From: Cupriavidus sp. D384
GTDB lineage: Bacteria > Pseudomonadota > Gammaproteobacteria > Burkholderiales > Burkholderiaceae
Reading direction: 5' to 3'
DNA length: 64,000 nucleotides
Assembly (NCBI RefSeq): GCF_001652915.1
Contig: NZ_BBQI01000092.1
Span: 1-64,000, forward strand
The position numbers and the translations under genes were made by a program. This document shows positions 15,778 through 23,915 of the stretch, in pieces. Each line of letters opens with the position of its first letter. Position 1 is the first letter of the stretch. A model generated the notes under the pieces. It was not told the DNA's origin, did not search any database, and saw nothing but the letters and a program-made list of their open reading frames with translations.

Positions 15778-17024
15778 TCCCGATCATCCCCGCCGGCAGC
15801 AGCAAGCCGGCCGAAGTGTCGCCGGCCGGCAACCAGCAGCTCTGGCTCAAGCCGGGCCAGATCGCCCTGCCCGGCTCGCCGCCGCTGTCGCTGTATGTCC
15901 ATATTCCCTGGTGCGTACGCAAGTGCCCGTACTGCGATTTCAATTCGCATGCGGCGCCGGGCAAGAACGACAGCCACGACATCCCCGAAGACATCTACCT
16001 CGATGCGCTGCGCGCCGACCTGGAACAGTCGCTGCCGCTGGTATGGGGCCGTCCGGTGCATACGGTGTTCATCGGCGGCGGCACGCCGAGCCTGCTGTCG
16101 GCGGCCGGCATGGACCGCCTGCTGTCCGATATCCGCGCCCTGCTGCCGCTGGACGCCGATGCCGAGATCACGATGGAAGCCAATCCCGGCACGTTCGAGG
16201 CCGAGCGCTTCGCAAGCTATCGCGCCAGCGGCATCAACCGGCTGTCGATCGGCATCCAGAGCTTCGATGACCGGCACCTGCAGGCGCTGGGCCGCATTCA
16301 CGGCGAGCGCGAAGCACGGGCGGCGATCGACATCGCGCTGAAGCACTTCGACAACGTCAACCTGGACCTGATGTACGCGCTGCCGGGCCAGACCATCGAC
16401 GAATGCGTGCGCGACCTGGAGGCGGCGCTGTCCTATGGCACCACGCACCTGTCGCTCTATCACCTGACGCTGGAACCGAACACGCTGTTCGCGAAGTACC
16501 CGCCGGCCCTGCCGGACGAGGACATTGCCTACGAGATGCAGGACATCATCGAAGCCCGCACGGCGCAGGCCGGCTTCCGCCACTACGAAACGTCGGCCTA
16601 TGCCAGGCCCCATCGCGAGGCGAAGCACAATCTCAATTACTGGCGTTTCGGCGATTACCTGGGTATCGGTGCAGGCGCGCACGGCAAGCTGTCGTTCCCG
16701 AACCGGATCCTGCGCCAGATGCGCCACAAGCATCCGGCCACGTATATGGAACAGGCCATGGCCGGCAATGCCGTGCAGGAAGCGCGCGAAGTGGGCGCCG
16801 ATGAACTGCCGTTCGAGTTCATGCTCAACGCGCTGCGGCTGACCGACGGCGTACCGGCGTCAAGCTTTCACGACTACACCGGCCTGCCCTTGCACACCAT
16901 CAGCAAGCAACTGGCGGCGGCGGAAATGAAAGGCCTGCTCGAAGCAGACCCCACGACGATCAAACCCACTGAACTGGGTCGCCGATTCCTCAATGACCTG
17001 CAGGAGATGTTCCTGAACGATTGA
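15774..17024 (+). CDS. hemW: Radical SAM heme chaperone HemW
   Basis: HemW carries heme to respiratory enzymes and is related to HemN. The [4Fe-4S] motif CVRKCPYC is at residues 47-54, followed by the SAM-binding GGGTPSLL and MEANPGTF. A HemN-type C-terminal domain (LNYWRFGDYLGIGAGAHGKL) is present. The cysteine just after CxxxCxxC that true HemN coproporphyrinogen dehydrogenases carry is replaced by DF, which favours HemW. The ATG overlaps the rdgB stop, giving 416 residues. A strong terminator follows. Confidence 0.92.
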   Translation: MIPIIPAGSSKPAEVSPAGNQQLWLKPGQIALPGSPPLSLYVHIPWCVRKCPYCDFNSHAAPGKNDSHDIPEDIYLDALRADLEQSLPLVWGRPVHTVFIGGGTPSLLSAAGMDRLLSDIRALLPLDADAEITMEANPGTFEAERFASYRASGINRLSIGIQSFDDRHLQALGRIHGEREARAAIDIALKHFDNVNLDLMYALPGQTIDECVRDLEAALSYGTTHLSLYHLTLEPNTLFAKYPPALPDEDIAYEMQDIIEARTAQAGFRHYETSAYARPHREAKHNLNYWRFGDYLGIGAGAHGKLSFPNRILRQMRHKHPATYMEQAMAGNAVQEAREVGADELPFEFMLNALRLTDGVPASSFHDYTGLPLHTISKQLAAAEMKGLLEADPTTIKPTELGRRFLNDLQEMFLND

Positions 17025-17066
17025 GTGCGAAATAGTATTTCGACGAGGCATTTCGACGCAGCCAGC

Positions 17067-17105
17067 AAAAAAGCGCCACACCCTTAACAGGTGTGGCGCT
17101 TTTAC
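17067..17105. terminator. Bidirectional intrinsic terminator
   Basis: AAAGCGCCACACC (17070-17082) pairs with GGTGTGGCGCTTT (17090-17102) around a seven-base loop, with an A run before and a T run after. It ends the rph-rdgB-hemW unit and the convergent lipoprotein gene. Confidence 0.88.
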
Positions 17106-17131
17106 TATGTGCTGCGATGACTGGCCGACGC

Positions 17132-17677
17132 TCAGTATGGGGTCGCCATGTCGTTGGCAACACGAGCGCGGTCACCCACGCGCAGGTTGCCGAGATTGCT
17201 CTGCGTGACGGTGGCCACACGGCCATCGTCCAGGCGGACGTTCACGCGATACGCGGTCGAGGTATTGCTGCCGGCGCGCTTCTCGATCTGGTTGCCCGCC
17301 ACGGCGCCGCCCACGGCACCCACGATCGTGGCGGCGGTCTGTCCGCGCCCGCCGCCGATCTGGTGGCCGAGCAGGCCGCCTGCCGCACCGCCGATCACGG
17401 TGCCCAGCAGCCCCGAGCTACCCTGCGTCGACTGGATCGGCTCGATCGATTCCACGCGTCCGGTAAATACCGAACCGGCCGGCGCCTGGTAGCTGTTGGT
17501 GCCCGGCTGCTGATAAGCCTGCGGCGGCGGCGCCGTGTTGTAGTTGCCATAGCCGCCGTAGCCCGGCTGCGCGCAACCGGCCAGGCCCGCGGCCAGCGCC
17601 AGTGCGCCCAGGCTGCCAAGCGCCAGCCACGCCCTGGATGTGTCCTTGTTGTCCTTGGTGTCCTTTTGTTGTTCCAT
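17132..17677 (-). CDS. Glycine-zipper 2TM-domain outer-membrane lipoprotein
   Basis: The chosen ATG at 17677 has GAGGAG upstream and yields 181 residues. A signal sequence (WLALGSLGALALAAG) ends in the lipobox LAGC, so the mature protein should be lipidated. A Gln/Pro/Tyr-rich linker precedes a glycine zipper with GTVIGGAAGGLLGHQIGGG and ATIVGAVGGAVAGNQIEK, the pattern of the Rickettsia 17-kDa/SlyB-like domain that inserts in or stabilises the outer membrane. The C-terminal part (YRVNVRLDDGRVATVTQ) is beta-like. The charged, Lys-rich segment before the signal core (MEQQKDTKDNKDTS) is unusually long. Confidence 0.85.
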   Translation of the reverse strand: MEQQKDTKDNKDTSRAWLALGSLGALALAAGLAGCAQPGYGGYGNYNTAPPPQAYQQPGTNSYQAPAGSVFTGRVESIEPIQSTQGSSGLLGTVIGGAAGGLLGHQIGGGRGQTAATIVGAVGGAVAGNQIEKRAGSNTSTAYRVNVRLDDGRVATVTQSNLGNLRVGDRARVANDMATPY

Positions 17678-17695
17678 TGGCAATTCTCCTCTGAT

Positions 17696-17715
17696 GGCTG
17701 TTTGAGGCTGTTTGA
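17696..17715. repeat. 10-bp tandem duplication
   Basis: GGCTGTTTGA is present twice head to tail in the leader of the glycine-zipper lipoprotein gene, just before its ribosome-binding site. No function is assigned. Confidence 0.5.
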
Positions 17716-17902
17716 AAAGGTGAAGCGGCGGGGCGCACGCGCCAGGCATATGCCCGCAAATCGACCTTTCTAGGAACCTTACAGCGCCAACATGGTTCCG
17801 CGCTGTCCGACAAACACCGACAATTTCGCCAGTCCATGGCGCATTCCGGCCAACGCAACAATGGACGGCTCAACCATGCCATCCGGCATGCGCAGGATGC
17901 GC

Positions 17903-17924
17903 GGCACACTGTCGGCACACTGTC
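17903..17924. repeat. 11-bp tandem duplication upstream of tRNA-Ser
   Basis: GGCACACTGTC occurs twice head to tail and covers the -35 position of the tRNA-Ser promoter. The rest of the 323-base gap between the lipoprotein gene and the tRNA holds the GGCTGTTTGA repeat, the tRNA promoter and nothing else I can identify. Confidence 0.5.
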
Positions 17925-17940
17925 CGGCTCCGCGACCTTG

Positions 17941-17946
17941 TATAAT
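17941..17946 (+). promoter_or_regulatory. tRNA-Ser -10 element
   Basis: A consensus TATAAT followed by a GC-rich GCGCGGCCGGGC discriminator lies 54 bases before the tRNA. Its -35 position falls in the tandem GGCACACTGTC repeat and is not consensus. The GC-rich discriminator is typical of stringently controlled stable-RNA promoters. Confidence 0.55.
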
Positions 17947-18000
17947 GCGCGGCCGGGCATGGCGGATGACACGCCGCAGCGCCCGGTATCCAATCCGAAA

Positions 18001-18090
18001 GGAAGCGTGGCCGAGTGGTTTAAGGCAGCAGTCTTGAAAACTGCCGATGGGGTGACCCATCCGTGAGTTCGAATCTCACCGCTTCCGCCA
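18001..18090 (+). tRNA. tRNA-Ser (TGA)
   Basis: The 90-base class II tRNA has acceptor stem GGAAGCG/CGCTTCC, anticodon TGA at 18035-18037, a long variable arm (GATGGGGTGACCCATC), T-loop GTTCGAATC and an encoded CCA. It reads UCN serine codons. Confidence 0.95.
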
Positions 18091-18099
18091 AGACAAATG

Positions 18100-18150
18100 A
18101 AAAATGCCGCAGCACCGCTCCGAACTGGAGCCCGTGCTGCGGCATTTTTT
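18100..18150. terminator. Terminator shared by tRNA-Ser and the lipoprotein operon
   Basis: AAAAATGCCGCAGCAC pairs with GTGCTGCGGCATTTTT, with an inner GCTCC/GGAGC stem. T runs occur on both sides, so it can end the tRNA transcript and the converging three-lipoprotein operon. Confidence 0.85.
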
Positions 18151-18191
18151 GTTGGCAGGCCGCCCAGCAGGCGGCCAGGCCAGTCCAGCGA

Positions 18192-18845
18192 TCAGTCCGA
18201 CTGATACTTCGGCGAGCGCGGGCCGTACAGGATGCCGTTGGGCTGGCCGGCCGACAGCAGGCGCAGGCTGGCCATTTCGGCCACCTTGTAGGTGGCGTCG
18301 AACGCGTGGTTCATGGCTTGCGCGATGGCGGCGCCGATCAGCGCGCCGATCAGGCCACCGCCTGCGTTGCCCGAACTCTCGTTCGTTGCCGTGGCCGAGC
18401 CGCTCCACAGTTCGTTGCCCGTCTTCAGGTCCACCAGCTTCGCGCCGGCCGTGACCTTCGTTACGCTGCTCAACACCTGATACTGCGAGCCGTAGCTGCT
18501 TACCGTCACGTACAGGGCCGCGTCGGCCCCGAAGATCTCGCGCAGCTTGGGTGTCGGAACCGTGTGGATGTCGCCCGGCGTAGTCAGGCCGTTCTGACGG
18601 AACGTCTCGTCGACCAGTGCCACGGGCAGCACGTAGTAGCCAGCCTCGGCCAGCGGCACGGTGGCTTGCGACAGCATGCCGTACGTCGCCTTGACATCGG
18701 GCGACTCATTGAGCGGCGGCAGCACCACAATCGAGCGCGGGCGGGCCTGCTTGTAGGCGGAATAGTCGATCTGCTTCTGCGTGGCACAGCCGGCGAACAG
18801 CATGACGGCGCCGAGGGTGGCGATATAGGTCAGAATGCGACGCAT
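18192..18845 (-). CDS. DUF799 (GNA1162-like) lipoprotein
   Basis: The 217-residue protein has a signal sequence (ILTYIATLGAVMLF) ending in lipobox FAGC and matches the GNA1162/DUF799 pattern through RPRSIVVLPPLNESPDVKA, YYVLPVALVDETFRQNG and ADAALYVTV. A glycine-rich segment (GNAGGGLIGALIGAAIAQA) near the end could contact membrane. It is the last gene of the CsgG-like/DUF4810/DUF799 unit and its ATG overlaps the preceding stop by one base. Members of this family form TolB-like periplasmic domains; a secretion or envelope role is inferred. Confidence 0.85.
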   Translation of the reverse strand: MRRILTYIATLGAVMLFAGCATQKQIDYSAYKQARPRSIVVLPPLNESPDVKATYGMLSQATVPLAEAGYYVLPVALVDETFRQNGLTTPGDIHTVPTPKLREIFGADAALYVTVSSYGSQYQVLSSVTKVTAGAKLVDLKTGNELWSGSATATNESSGNAGGGLIGALIGAAIAQAMNHAFDATYKVAEMASLRLLSAGQPNGILYGPRSPKYQSD

Positions 18846-19288
18846 TATTTCGTGCTCCCTGCGGTAACGTCAGATTTGGTGGCGGCCGTGGTTTCCGGCC
18901 TGGCCTGCGGTGCGGCAGCGCCCACTTCCTTGCGCTCGTCGGTCTTCACGTTGCGCAGCAGGAAGTCCATGTACGGCGACGCCTCGGGGAACAGCGTCTT
19001 CTCGGTCTGGAATTCCTTGATCATCTGGTCGCCCTTGCCCACGTTCAGGTAGAGCATGCCGAGCTGGGCGTGATAGCCCGGAGGCACTACGCCGCCCTTG
19101 GCCTTGATCTTCTCCAGGCCACCTTCGAGCGCGGTGATCTGCGCTTCCTTCGACTCACCCTTGAAGTACTCGTAGACCTGGACCTGATAGCCCTCCCACT
19201 GGTACATCGGTTGAGGACCCGCACATCCGGCCAGCAAGCCGGCCGCCGACAAAAACGCCACATTGCGCAGCGTGACCCATTGCTTCAT
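18845..19288 (-). CDS. DUF4810 lipoprotein
   Basis: The 147-residue product has a signal sequence (LRNVAFLSAAGLLAGC) with lipobox LAGC. The conserved YQWEGYQVQVYEYFKG block follows, then helical repeats reading like a TPR pair (ITALEGGLEKIKAKG, YHAQLGMLYLNVGKG). The C-terminus is Lys/Glu/Thr-rich and probably disordered. It is the middle gene of three lipoprotein genes in one transcript, between the CsgG-like and DUF799 genes, and probably works in the same complex. Confidence 0.82.
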   Translation of the reverse strand: MKQWVTLRNVAFLSAAGLLAGCAGPQPMYQWEGYQVQVYEYFKGESKEAQITALEGGLEKIKAKGGVVPPGYHAQLGMLYLNVGKGDQMIKEFQTEKTLFPEASPYMDFLLRNVKTDERKEVGAAAPQARPETTAATKSDVTAGSTK

Positions 19289-19316
19289 GGTTTTTCTCGC
19301 TTCTGTTGGTAAGGAT

Positions 19317-19994
19317 TTACTGCTGACCCGGCTTCCAGGCGCCGCTCTCGATCGCGTTGACCATGTTGTTCACGGCCTCGCGCATGGCCAGGTCCATAAC
19401 CTTGCCGTTGAGCGTGGAGTCGTAGCTAGCCGTTCCGCCAAAACCGATCACTTCACGGTTCGACAGCTTGTATTCACCAGCGCCCTGCGTGGAGTACACG
19501 ACTTCCGAGGTGGTGATATTGACGATGTTCAGGTTCACCTTGGCATAGGCCACTTGCTCGCGGCCGCGGCCCAGGATGCCGAACAGCTGCACGTCGCCCA
19601 CTTCCTTGCGACCAAACTCGGTGATATCGCCGGTCACCACGAAATCGGCACCCTTGAGCTTCTGGGCCTGATTCTTGATGGTGGCTTCGCGCTTGATCTC
19701 GTCGAGGTTTTCACGCTCCAGCACGTTGAAGCGGTTGGTCTGCTGCAGGTGGGTCACCAGGCTGGTCTTGGCCTGGCCGCTCAGACGGTCGATGCCGTCC
19801 GAGAACACGCCGCGCATGTAGTTGGAGCGGTTGTCAAACTTGCCCACGGCGATGGGCGTGCGCACGCCATTGAACGGGCGGCTCGCGCTTTCCACCTTCT
19901 GCACCGGCAGTGCGGTCGACGTTTCGGTCGCGCAACCGGCCAGGCCCATGGCGGCCACGATACCGGCCAGGCAGCAGCTCTTCAGATTCCTCAC
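19317..19994 (-). CDS. CsgG/HfaB-like lipoprotein
   Basis: The GTG at 19994 is chosen because GGAG lies nine bases upstream and because it gives a proper signal sequence (LKSCCLAGIVAAM) with lipobox LAGC. The 225-residue protein has CsgG-family blocks: IAVGKFDNRSNY, NRFNVLERENLDEIKRE, GADFVVTGDITEFGRKE and AKVNLNIVNITTSEVVYS. CsgG forms the curli export pore, but this shorter relative lies with DUF4810 and DUF799 and no curli genes, so amyloid export should not be assumed. It is the first gene of the operon, with a good promoter 87-122 bases upstream. Confidence 0.85.
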   Translation of the reverse strand: MRNLKSCCLAGIVAAMGLAGCATETSTALPVQKVESASRPFNGVRTPIAVGKFDNRSNYMRGVFSDGIDRLSGQAKTSLVTHLQQTNRFNVLERENLDEIKREATIKNQAQKLKGADFVVTGDITEFGRKEVGDVQLFGILGRGREQVAYAKVNLNIVNITTSEVVYSTQGAGEYKLSNREVIGFGGTASYDSTLNGKVMDLAMREAVNNMVNAIESGAWKPGQQ

Positions 19995-20087
19995 TTCTAT
20001 TTCTCCAGGTAGCGTCACAAGTCGGCGAACTTGCCGACTCGGAAAAATGGACCAGCGGCCCAGATACATCAATAGCAAAAGGGCGAA

Positions 20088-20116
20088 ATTTTACTGACGC
20101 AAATCAAATCTGTCAG
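20088..20116 (-). promoter_or_regulatory. Promoter of the three-lipoprotein operon
   Basis: Leftward reading gives CTGACA (20116-20111), a 17-bp spacer and TAAAAT (20093-20088), each five of six to consensus. The leader to the GTG start is about 87 bases. Between this promoter and the terminator at 20250 I see nothing further. Confidence 0.65.
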
Positions 20117-20249
20117 ATTTCCGCCAGCAACCATTGAACTGTTGCTACCCAGATCGTTATCGGAAATGTCCTGCGATTGTTTAGGCCGCATGCATCACGC
20201 CCCCACTTCAGTTGGGAGCCGGACACCGATCGCCCAGCCGTGACGCCCC

Positions 20250-20280
20250 AAAAGAAAAACCCCGCCATGCTCAGGCGGGG
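20250..20280 (-). terminator. Terminator of the gudD-Bug unit
   Basis: CCCCGCC and GGCGGGG form a stem with a seven-base loop, followed leftward by GTTTTTCTTTT. It ends the transcript carrying gudD and the binding-protein gene. Confidence 0.75.
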
Positions 20281-20345
20281 CCAATATCCAACGACTTCCT
20301 TGGAGGGATTCGGTATGGCAAGGCCGCCCGCGGCGGCCAGCGCCA

Positions 20346-21374
20346 TTATTCGGCTGTGATCTTGCCCTGCTCGATCACGGTCTTCCAGCGCTTGAGTTCC
20401 TGGTTCTCGAACTCCGCAAACTGTTCCGGCGTATTCGCGACCACTTCGAAGCCCTGCTCGCTGAGCTTCTTCTGCATGCCCGGGTCCTTGAGCGCGCCGA
20501 CGATGGCGCCGTGCAGGCGGGTCTTCACGTCAGCCGGCAGCCCCTTGGGCGCGGCCACGCCCTGCCACGAATACACGTCCACATCCTTGACGCCGCCCTC
20601 AGCCATGGTCGGCACGTTCGGCAGTACCGACGACCGCTTGTCGGACGTCACGGCCAGCGCCTTGAGCTTGCCCGTGCGGATATGCTGCAGCACTGCGTTG
20701 ATGTTCTGGAACGACACGTCCACCTGGCCTGCCAGCAGGTCGGAGATGGCAGGCGCACCGCCCTTGTAAGGCACATGCAGGCCCTCGGTACCGCTCTTCT
20801 GCCAGAACAGCGCGGCCGTCAGATGGTCGGACGAACCGGCACCCGAACTGGCAAACGACACCTTGCCCGGATTCTTCTTCATGTAGGCCACCAGATCCTG
20901 CAGCGACTTGGCCGGAAAATTCGGATTCGCCACCAGCACGTTCGGCGCGCGCACGGCCACCGTCAGCAGGTCGAAATCCTTGGCCGGGTCGTACTGGAGG
21001 TTCTTCTGCAGGAACGGATTCACCGCAAAAACGCCAATCGAGGCCACCAGCATCGTGTAGCCATCGGCCGGGGCACGCTTGACGAACGTGGCACCGATGG
21101 CGCCGGTGGCGCCCGGACGGTTGTCCACCACGAACGGCTGGCCGAGCTTTTCATTGAGCGGCTGAGCCAGCAGGCGCGCAATGGTATCGGTGGACCCACC
21201 GGCCGGGAACGGCACCACGACCGAGACCGCGCGTTGCGGCCAGGCCGTGCCCGACGCCACTGCGGCGCCGCTGACCGTGATGCCGGCTGCCAGGGCAACG
21301 GCCACGCCGGCCAGGCGGCGCAGCCATGTGGAAGCAAAAGCCGCGCGCGGGGCGGCCGTGAAGGTGTTGACCAT
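20346..21374 (-). CDS. Bug-family (TctC-like) periplasmic binding protein
   Basis: The 342-residue protein has a signal sequence (AGVAVALAAGITVSGAAVAS) and the Bug family blocks VVVPFPAGGSTDTIARLLAQ, VVDNRPGATGAIGA, VKRAPADGYTML and HVPYKGGAPAISDLLAGQV. Such proteins present carboxylates to TctAB-type carriers, but no tctA or tctB is present here, as is common for Bug genes in Burkholderiales. It lies 96 bases downstream of gudD on the same strand, which suggests glucarate or a related sugar acid as ligand. That ligand is inferred from position only. Confidence 0.88.
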   Translation of the reverse strand: MVNTFTAAPRAAFASTWLRRLAGVAVALAAGITVSGAAVASGTAWPQRAVSVVVPFPAGGSTDTIARLLAQPLNEKLGQPFVVDNRPGATGAIGATFVKRAPADGYTMLVASIGVFAVNPFLQKNLQYDPAKDFDLLTVAVRAPNVLVANPNFPAKSLQDLVAYMKKNPGKVSFASSGAGSSDHLTAALFWQKSGTEGLHVPYKGGAPAISDLLAGQVDVSFQNINAVLQHIRTGKLKALAVTSDKRSSVLPNVPTMAEGGVKDVDVYSWQGVAAPKGLPADVKTRLHGAIVGALKDPGMQKKLSEQGFEVVANTPEQFAEFENQELKRWKTVIEQGKITAE

Positions 21375-21470
21375 GTTGTTGTCTCCTGCTTTGAACGAAA
21401 GCTGTGCTGCTTCTCTGAATGTGCGGCGGCCCTGTGCGGTGCCGCCGCGTGCATGCGGCCGATACGTCGA

Positions 21471-22829
21471 TCAGCGCACCATGCAAGGCATCTTGTTGTT
21501 GAACTTCCAGTTGGGAATCAGGAACTGCATGGCGATGGCGTCGTCGCGCGCGCCCAGGCCCTTTTCCTGATAGAGGCGGTGGGCGCGCGCCAGCGCGTCC
21601 ATGTCCAGTTCCACGCCCAGGCCCGGCGTCTTGGGCACCTGCACCAGGCCGCCTTCGATCTTCAGCGGGTTGCGCGTCAGGTGCTCGCCGTCCTGCCAGA
21701 TCCAGTGCGTGTCGATGGCAGTGACGCGACCCGGCGCGGCAGCAGCCACGTGGGTGAACATCGCCAGCGAGATGTCGAAATGGTTGTTCGAATGCGAGCC
21801 CCAGGTCAGGCCCCATTCCGAGCACATCTGCGCCACGCGCACCGAACCCTGCATGGTCCAGAAGTGCGGGTCGGCCAGCGGAATATCCACCGACTGCAGG
21901 CGCACCGCATGGCCCATCTGGCGCCAGTCGGTGGCGACCATGTTGGTGGCGGTGGGCAGGCCGGTGGCGGCGCGGAATTCGGCCATGATCTCGCGGCCCG
22001 AATAACCGTCCTCGGCACCGCAAGGGTCTTCGGCATAGGCCAGGATGCCGTGCTTGTCGCGGCACAGGCGGATCGCGTCCTTCAGCAGCCAGCCGCCGTT
22101 CGGATCCAGCGTGACGCGCGCCTTCGGGAAGCGCTCGTGCAGGGCGATGATCGCTTCCATTTCCTCGTCGCCGCTCAGCACGCCGCCCTTGAGCTTGAAG
22201 TCGTTGAAGCCGTAGCGCTCGTAGGCGGCTTCGGCCAGGCGCACCACGCCCTGGGCATCCATCGCCACTTCATTGCGGACGCGGAACCATGCGTTGTCGG
22301 CCCCCGGCTCGGTGCGGTAATCGAGCGTGGTCTTCTTGCGGTCGCCCACATAGAACAGGTAGCCCAGCATTTCCACGGCGTCGCGTTGCTGGCCTTCGCC
22401 CAGCAGCGCCGCCACGGGCACCTGCAGGTGCTTGCCCAGCAGATCCAGCAGCGCGGCTTCCAGCGCGGTGACGGCGTGAATGGTGATGCGCAGGTCGAAC
22501 GTCTGCAGGCCGCGGCCACCGGCGTCGCGGCTGGCAAACTGTTCGCGCACCTTGTTGAGGATGGCCAGGTACTGGCCGATGCCCTGACCCACCACCAGCG
22601 GGCGGGCATCTTCCAGGGTCTTGCGGATGCTCTCGCCGCCGGGCACCTCGCCCACGCCGGTATTGCCCGCGCTGTCCTTCAGGATCACGATGTTGCGGGT
22701 GAAGTAAGGGCCATGTGCGCCGGACAGGTTCATCAGCATGCTGTCGTGGCCCGCCACGGGCACCACGGTCAGTTCGGTCACGACGGGCGCGGCATGCGAT
22801 TGGCCCACGGCTTGGGAAGTTGCGTTCAT
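21471..22829 (-). CDS. gudD: Glucarate dehydratase
   Basis: GudD dehydrates D-glucarate to 5-keto-4-deoxyglucarate and belongs to the enolase superfamily. The general base and metal motifs are readable: FKLKGG (KxK), TLDPNGGW, YAEDPCG, the Asn in ATNMVATDW, and the His-Asn segment GSHSNNHFDIS. The 452-residue length matches the family. It is the first gene of a unit that also encodes a Bug binding protein and is divergent from a FadR-type regulator. An AT-rich palindrome lies 93 bases upstream. Confidence 0.93.
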   Translation of the reverse strand: MNATSQAVGQSHAAPVVTELTVVPVAGHDSMLMNLSGAHGPYFTRNIVILKDSAGNTGVGEVPGGESIRKTLEDARPLVVGQGIGQYLAILNKVREQFASRDAGGRGLQTFDLRITIHAVTALEAALLDLLGKHLQVPVAALLGEGQQRDAVEMLGYLFYVGDRKKTTLDYRTEPGADNAWFRVRNEVAMDAQGVVRLAEAAYERYGFNDFKLKGGVLSGDEEMEAIIALHERFPKARVTLDPNGGWLLKDAIRLCRDKHGILAYAEDPCGAEDGYSGREIMAEFRAATGLPTATNMVATDWRQMGHAVRLQSVDIPLADPHFWTMQGSVRVAQMCSEWGLTWGSHSNNHFDISLAMFTHVAAAAPGRVTAIDTHWIWQDGEHLTRNPLKIEGGLVQVPKTPGLGVELDMDALARAHRLYQEKGLGARDDAIAMQFLIPNWKFNNKMPCMVR

Positions 22830-22921
22830 GTGGATGGTCTCCGAGTCCTGGTCTCTAGGGCGCCGGGATCGCGCTCCCCTTCATGTGTGCGGAAATGCGC
22901 CCTGCTGCCTTCTGCTCATAC

Positions 22922-22935
22922 GCTAATATATTAGC
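22922..22935. promoter_or_regulatory. Perfect 14-bp AT-rich palindrome upstream of gudD
   Basis: GCTAATATATTAGC is fully self-complementary and contains TAATAT, a possible leftward -10 for gudD. It lies between gudD and the divergent regulator and could be an operator overlapping the gudD promoter. Confidence 0.45.
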
Positions 22936-23003
22936 TGACCGATCCGATGGCGCTGTCGTGCTGCCACAACGATTGCACGCCTGCAAGTTCCTGTGCGTTA
23001 TCG

Positions 23004-23023
23004 GTCGTCGTATGACTTATGAC
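23004..23023. promoter_or_regulatory. Candidate operator 1 of the FadR-type regulator
   Basis: GTCGTCGTATGACTTATGAC contains GTCGTATGAC with the GTC/GAC half-sites typical of FCD-family GntR operators. It sits between the -35 and -10 positions of the regulator's own promoter, so autoregulation is likely. Confidence 0.5.
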
Positions 23024-23027
23024 GCAG

Positions 23028-23033
23028 TATAAT
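23028..23033 (+). promoter_or_regulatory. -10 element of the regulator gene
   Basis: A consensus TATAAT follows the operator directly. It makes the in-frame ATG at 23019 unusable, so translation must start further down, at 23106 or 23121. Confidence 0.5.
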
Positions 23034-23105
23034 GAGCGCGTACCTGCGCGGTCAACAATGCCGCCGTCAGGGTCATCCCCACAATGGTTCCAACACCTGC
23101 CCGCC

Positions 23106-23855
23106 ATGTCCAACGCTTCGATGACTTCGCCCGCTCCCCTGCGCCGCCGCGGCCGCACGCTTGCTGAAGAAGTGGTCGGCAACCTGACCGAGAGCATCCA
23201 GCAAGGCCAGCTCAAGCCGGGCGACAAGCTGCCGACCGAATCCGAAATCATGGCCACGCTCGGCGTGAGCCGCACCGTGGTGCGCGAAGCGCTGTCGCGC
23301 CTGCAGGCCAGCGGCCTGGTGGAAACGCGCCACGGCATCGGTACCTTCGTGCTGAATCGCCCCATTGAGACCCATTCGCCGTTCCGCATCGATCCGTCGG
23401 CAATGGTCACGGCCATGGATGTGCTGGCGATGCTCGAATTCCGCGTGAGCCTGGAAGCCGAGGCCGCCAGCCTGGCCGCCACGCGCCGCAGCGACGAACA
23501 GCTGCGTGCCATTCGCCGCGCGCTGGACGACATGAAGCGCAACGCCGGCGAAGGCAGCGACGCGGTAGGTTCTGATTTCGAATTCCACCTGTCGATCGCC
23601 CGTGCCACCGGCAACCGCTACTTCACCGACATCATGGGGCACCTGGGCACCATGGTGATCCCGCGCAGCCGGCTGCAGGTGAGCCAGCCCGAGCGCGAGC
23701 AATACCTGGAGCGCGTGAACTTCGAGCACGAGAGCATCTTCGATGCGATCGAGCGGCGTGATCCCGAAGCCGCCAAGGCGGCCATGCGCATGCACCTGAC
23801 CAACAGCCGCGAACGCCTGCGCAAGGCGTCGGCGGCGGCCGGATCCCCGGCCTGA
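23106..23855 (+). CDS. FadR/FCD-family GntR transcriptional regulator of the glucarate module
   Basis: The N-terminal winged helix (GDKLPTESEIMATLGVSRTVVREALSRLQ, here split as GDKLPTESEIMATLG and VSRTVVREALS) is followed by an FCD effector domain with metal-type residues in LEFRVSLEAEAASLAA, FEFHLSIARATGN and HESIFDAIERRDP. The ATG at 23106 gives 249 residues; a second ATG at 23121 is possible. Its position between gudD and the semialdehyde dehydrogenase gene, with matching operators on both sides, argues that it represses both in the absence of glucarate or a pathway intermediate. Confidence 0.88.
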   Translation: MSNASMTSPAPLRRRGRTLAEEVVGNLTESIQQGQLKPGDKLPTESEIMATLGVSRTVVREALSRLQASGLVETRHGIGTFVLNRPIETHSPFRIDPSAMVTAMDVLAMLEFRVSLEAEAASLAATRRSDEQLRAIRRALDDMKRNAGEGSDAVGSDFEFHLSIARATGNRYFTDIMGHLGTMVIPRSRLQVSQPEREQYLERVNFEHESIFDAIERRDPEAAKAAMRMHLTNSRERLRKASAAAGSPA

Positions 23856-23915
23856 GACCGATGCATCGCCTGACCATTTCCGGCCGGGCGATGCGGTTGC
23901 GAGGCGCCCCGCGAT

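Noticed and set aside
18192..19994. Curli secretion system
   Set aside because: Only a CsgG-like protein is present; no csgA, csgB, csgE or csgF genes are seen.
20511..22934. 807-codon rightward frame over gudD and the Bug gene
   Set aside because: It is the antisense shadow of two recognised genes and has the typical shadow composition.
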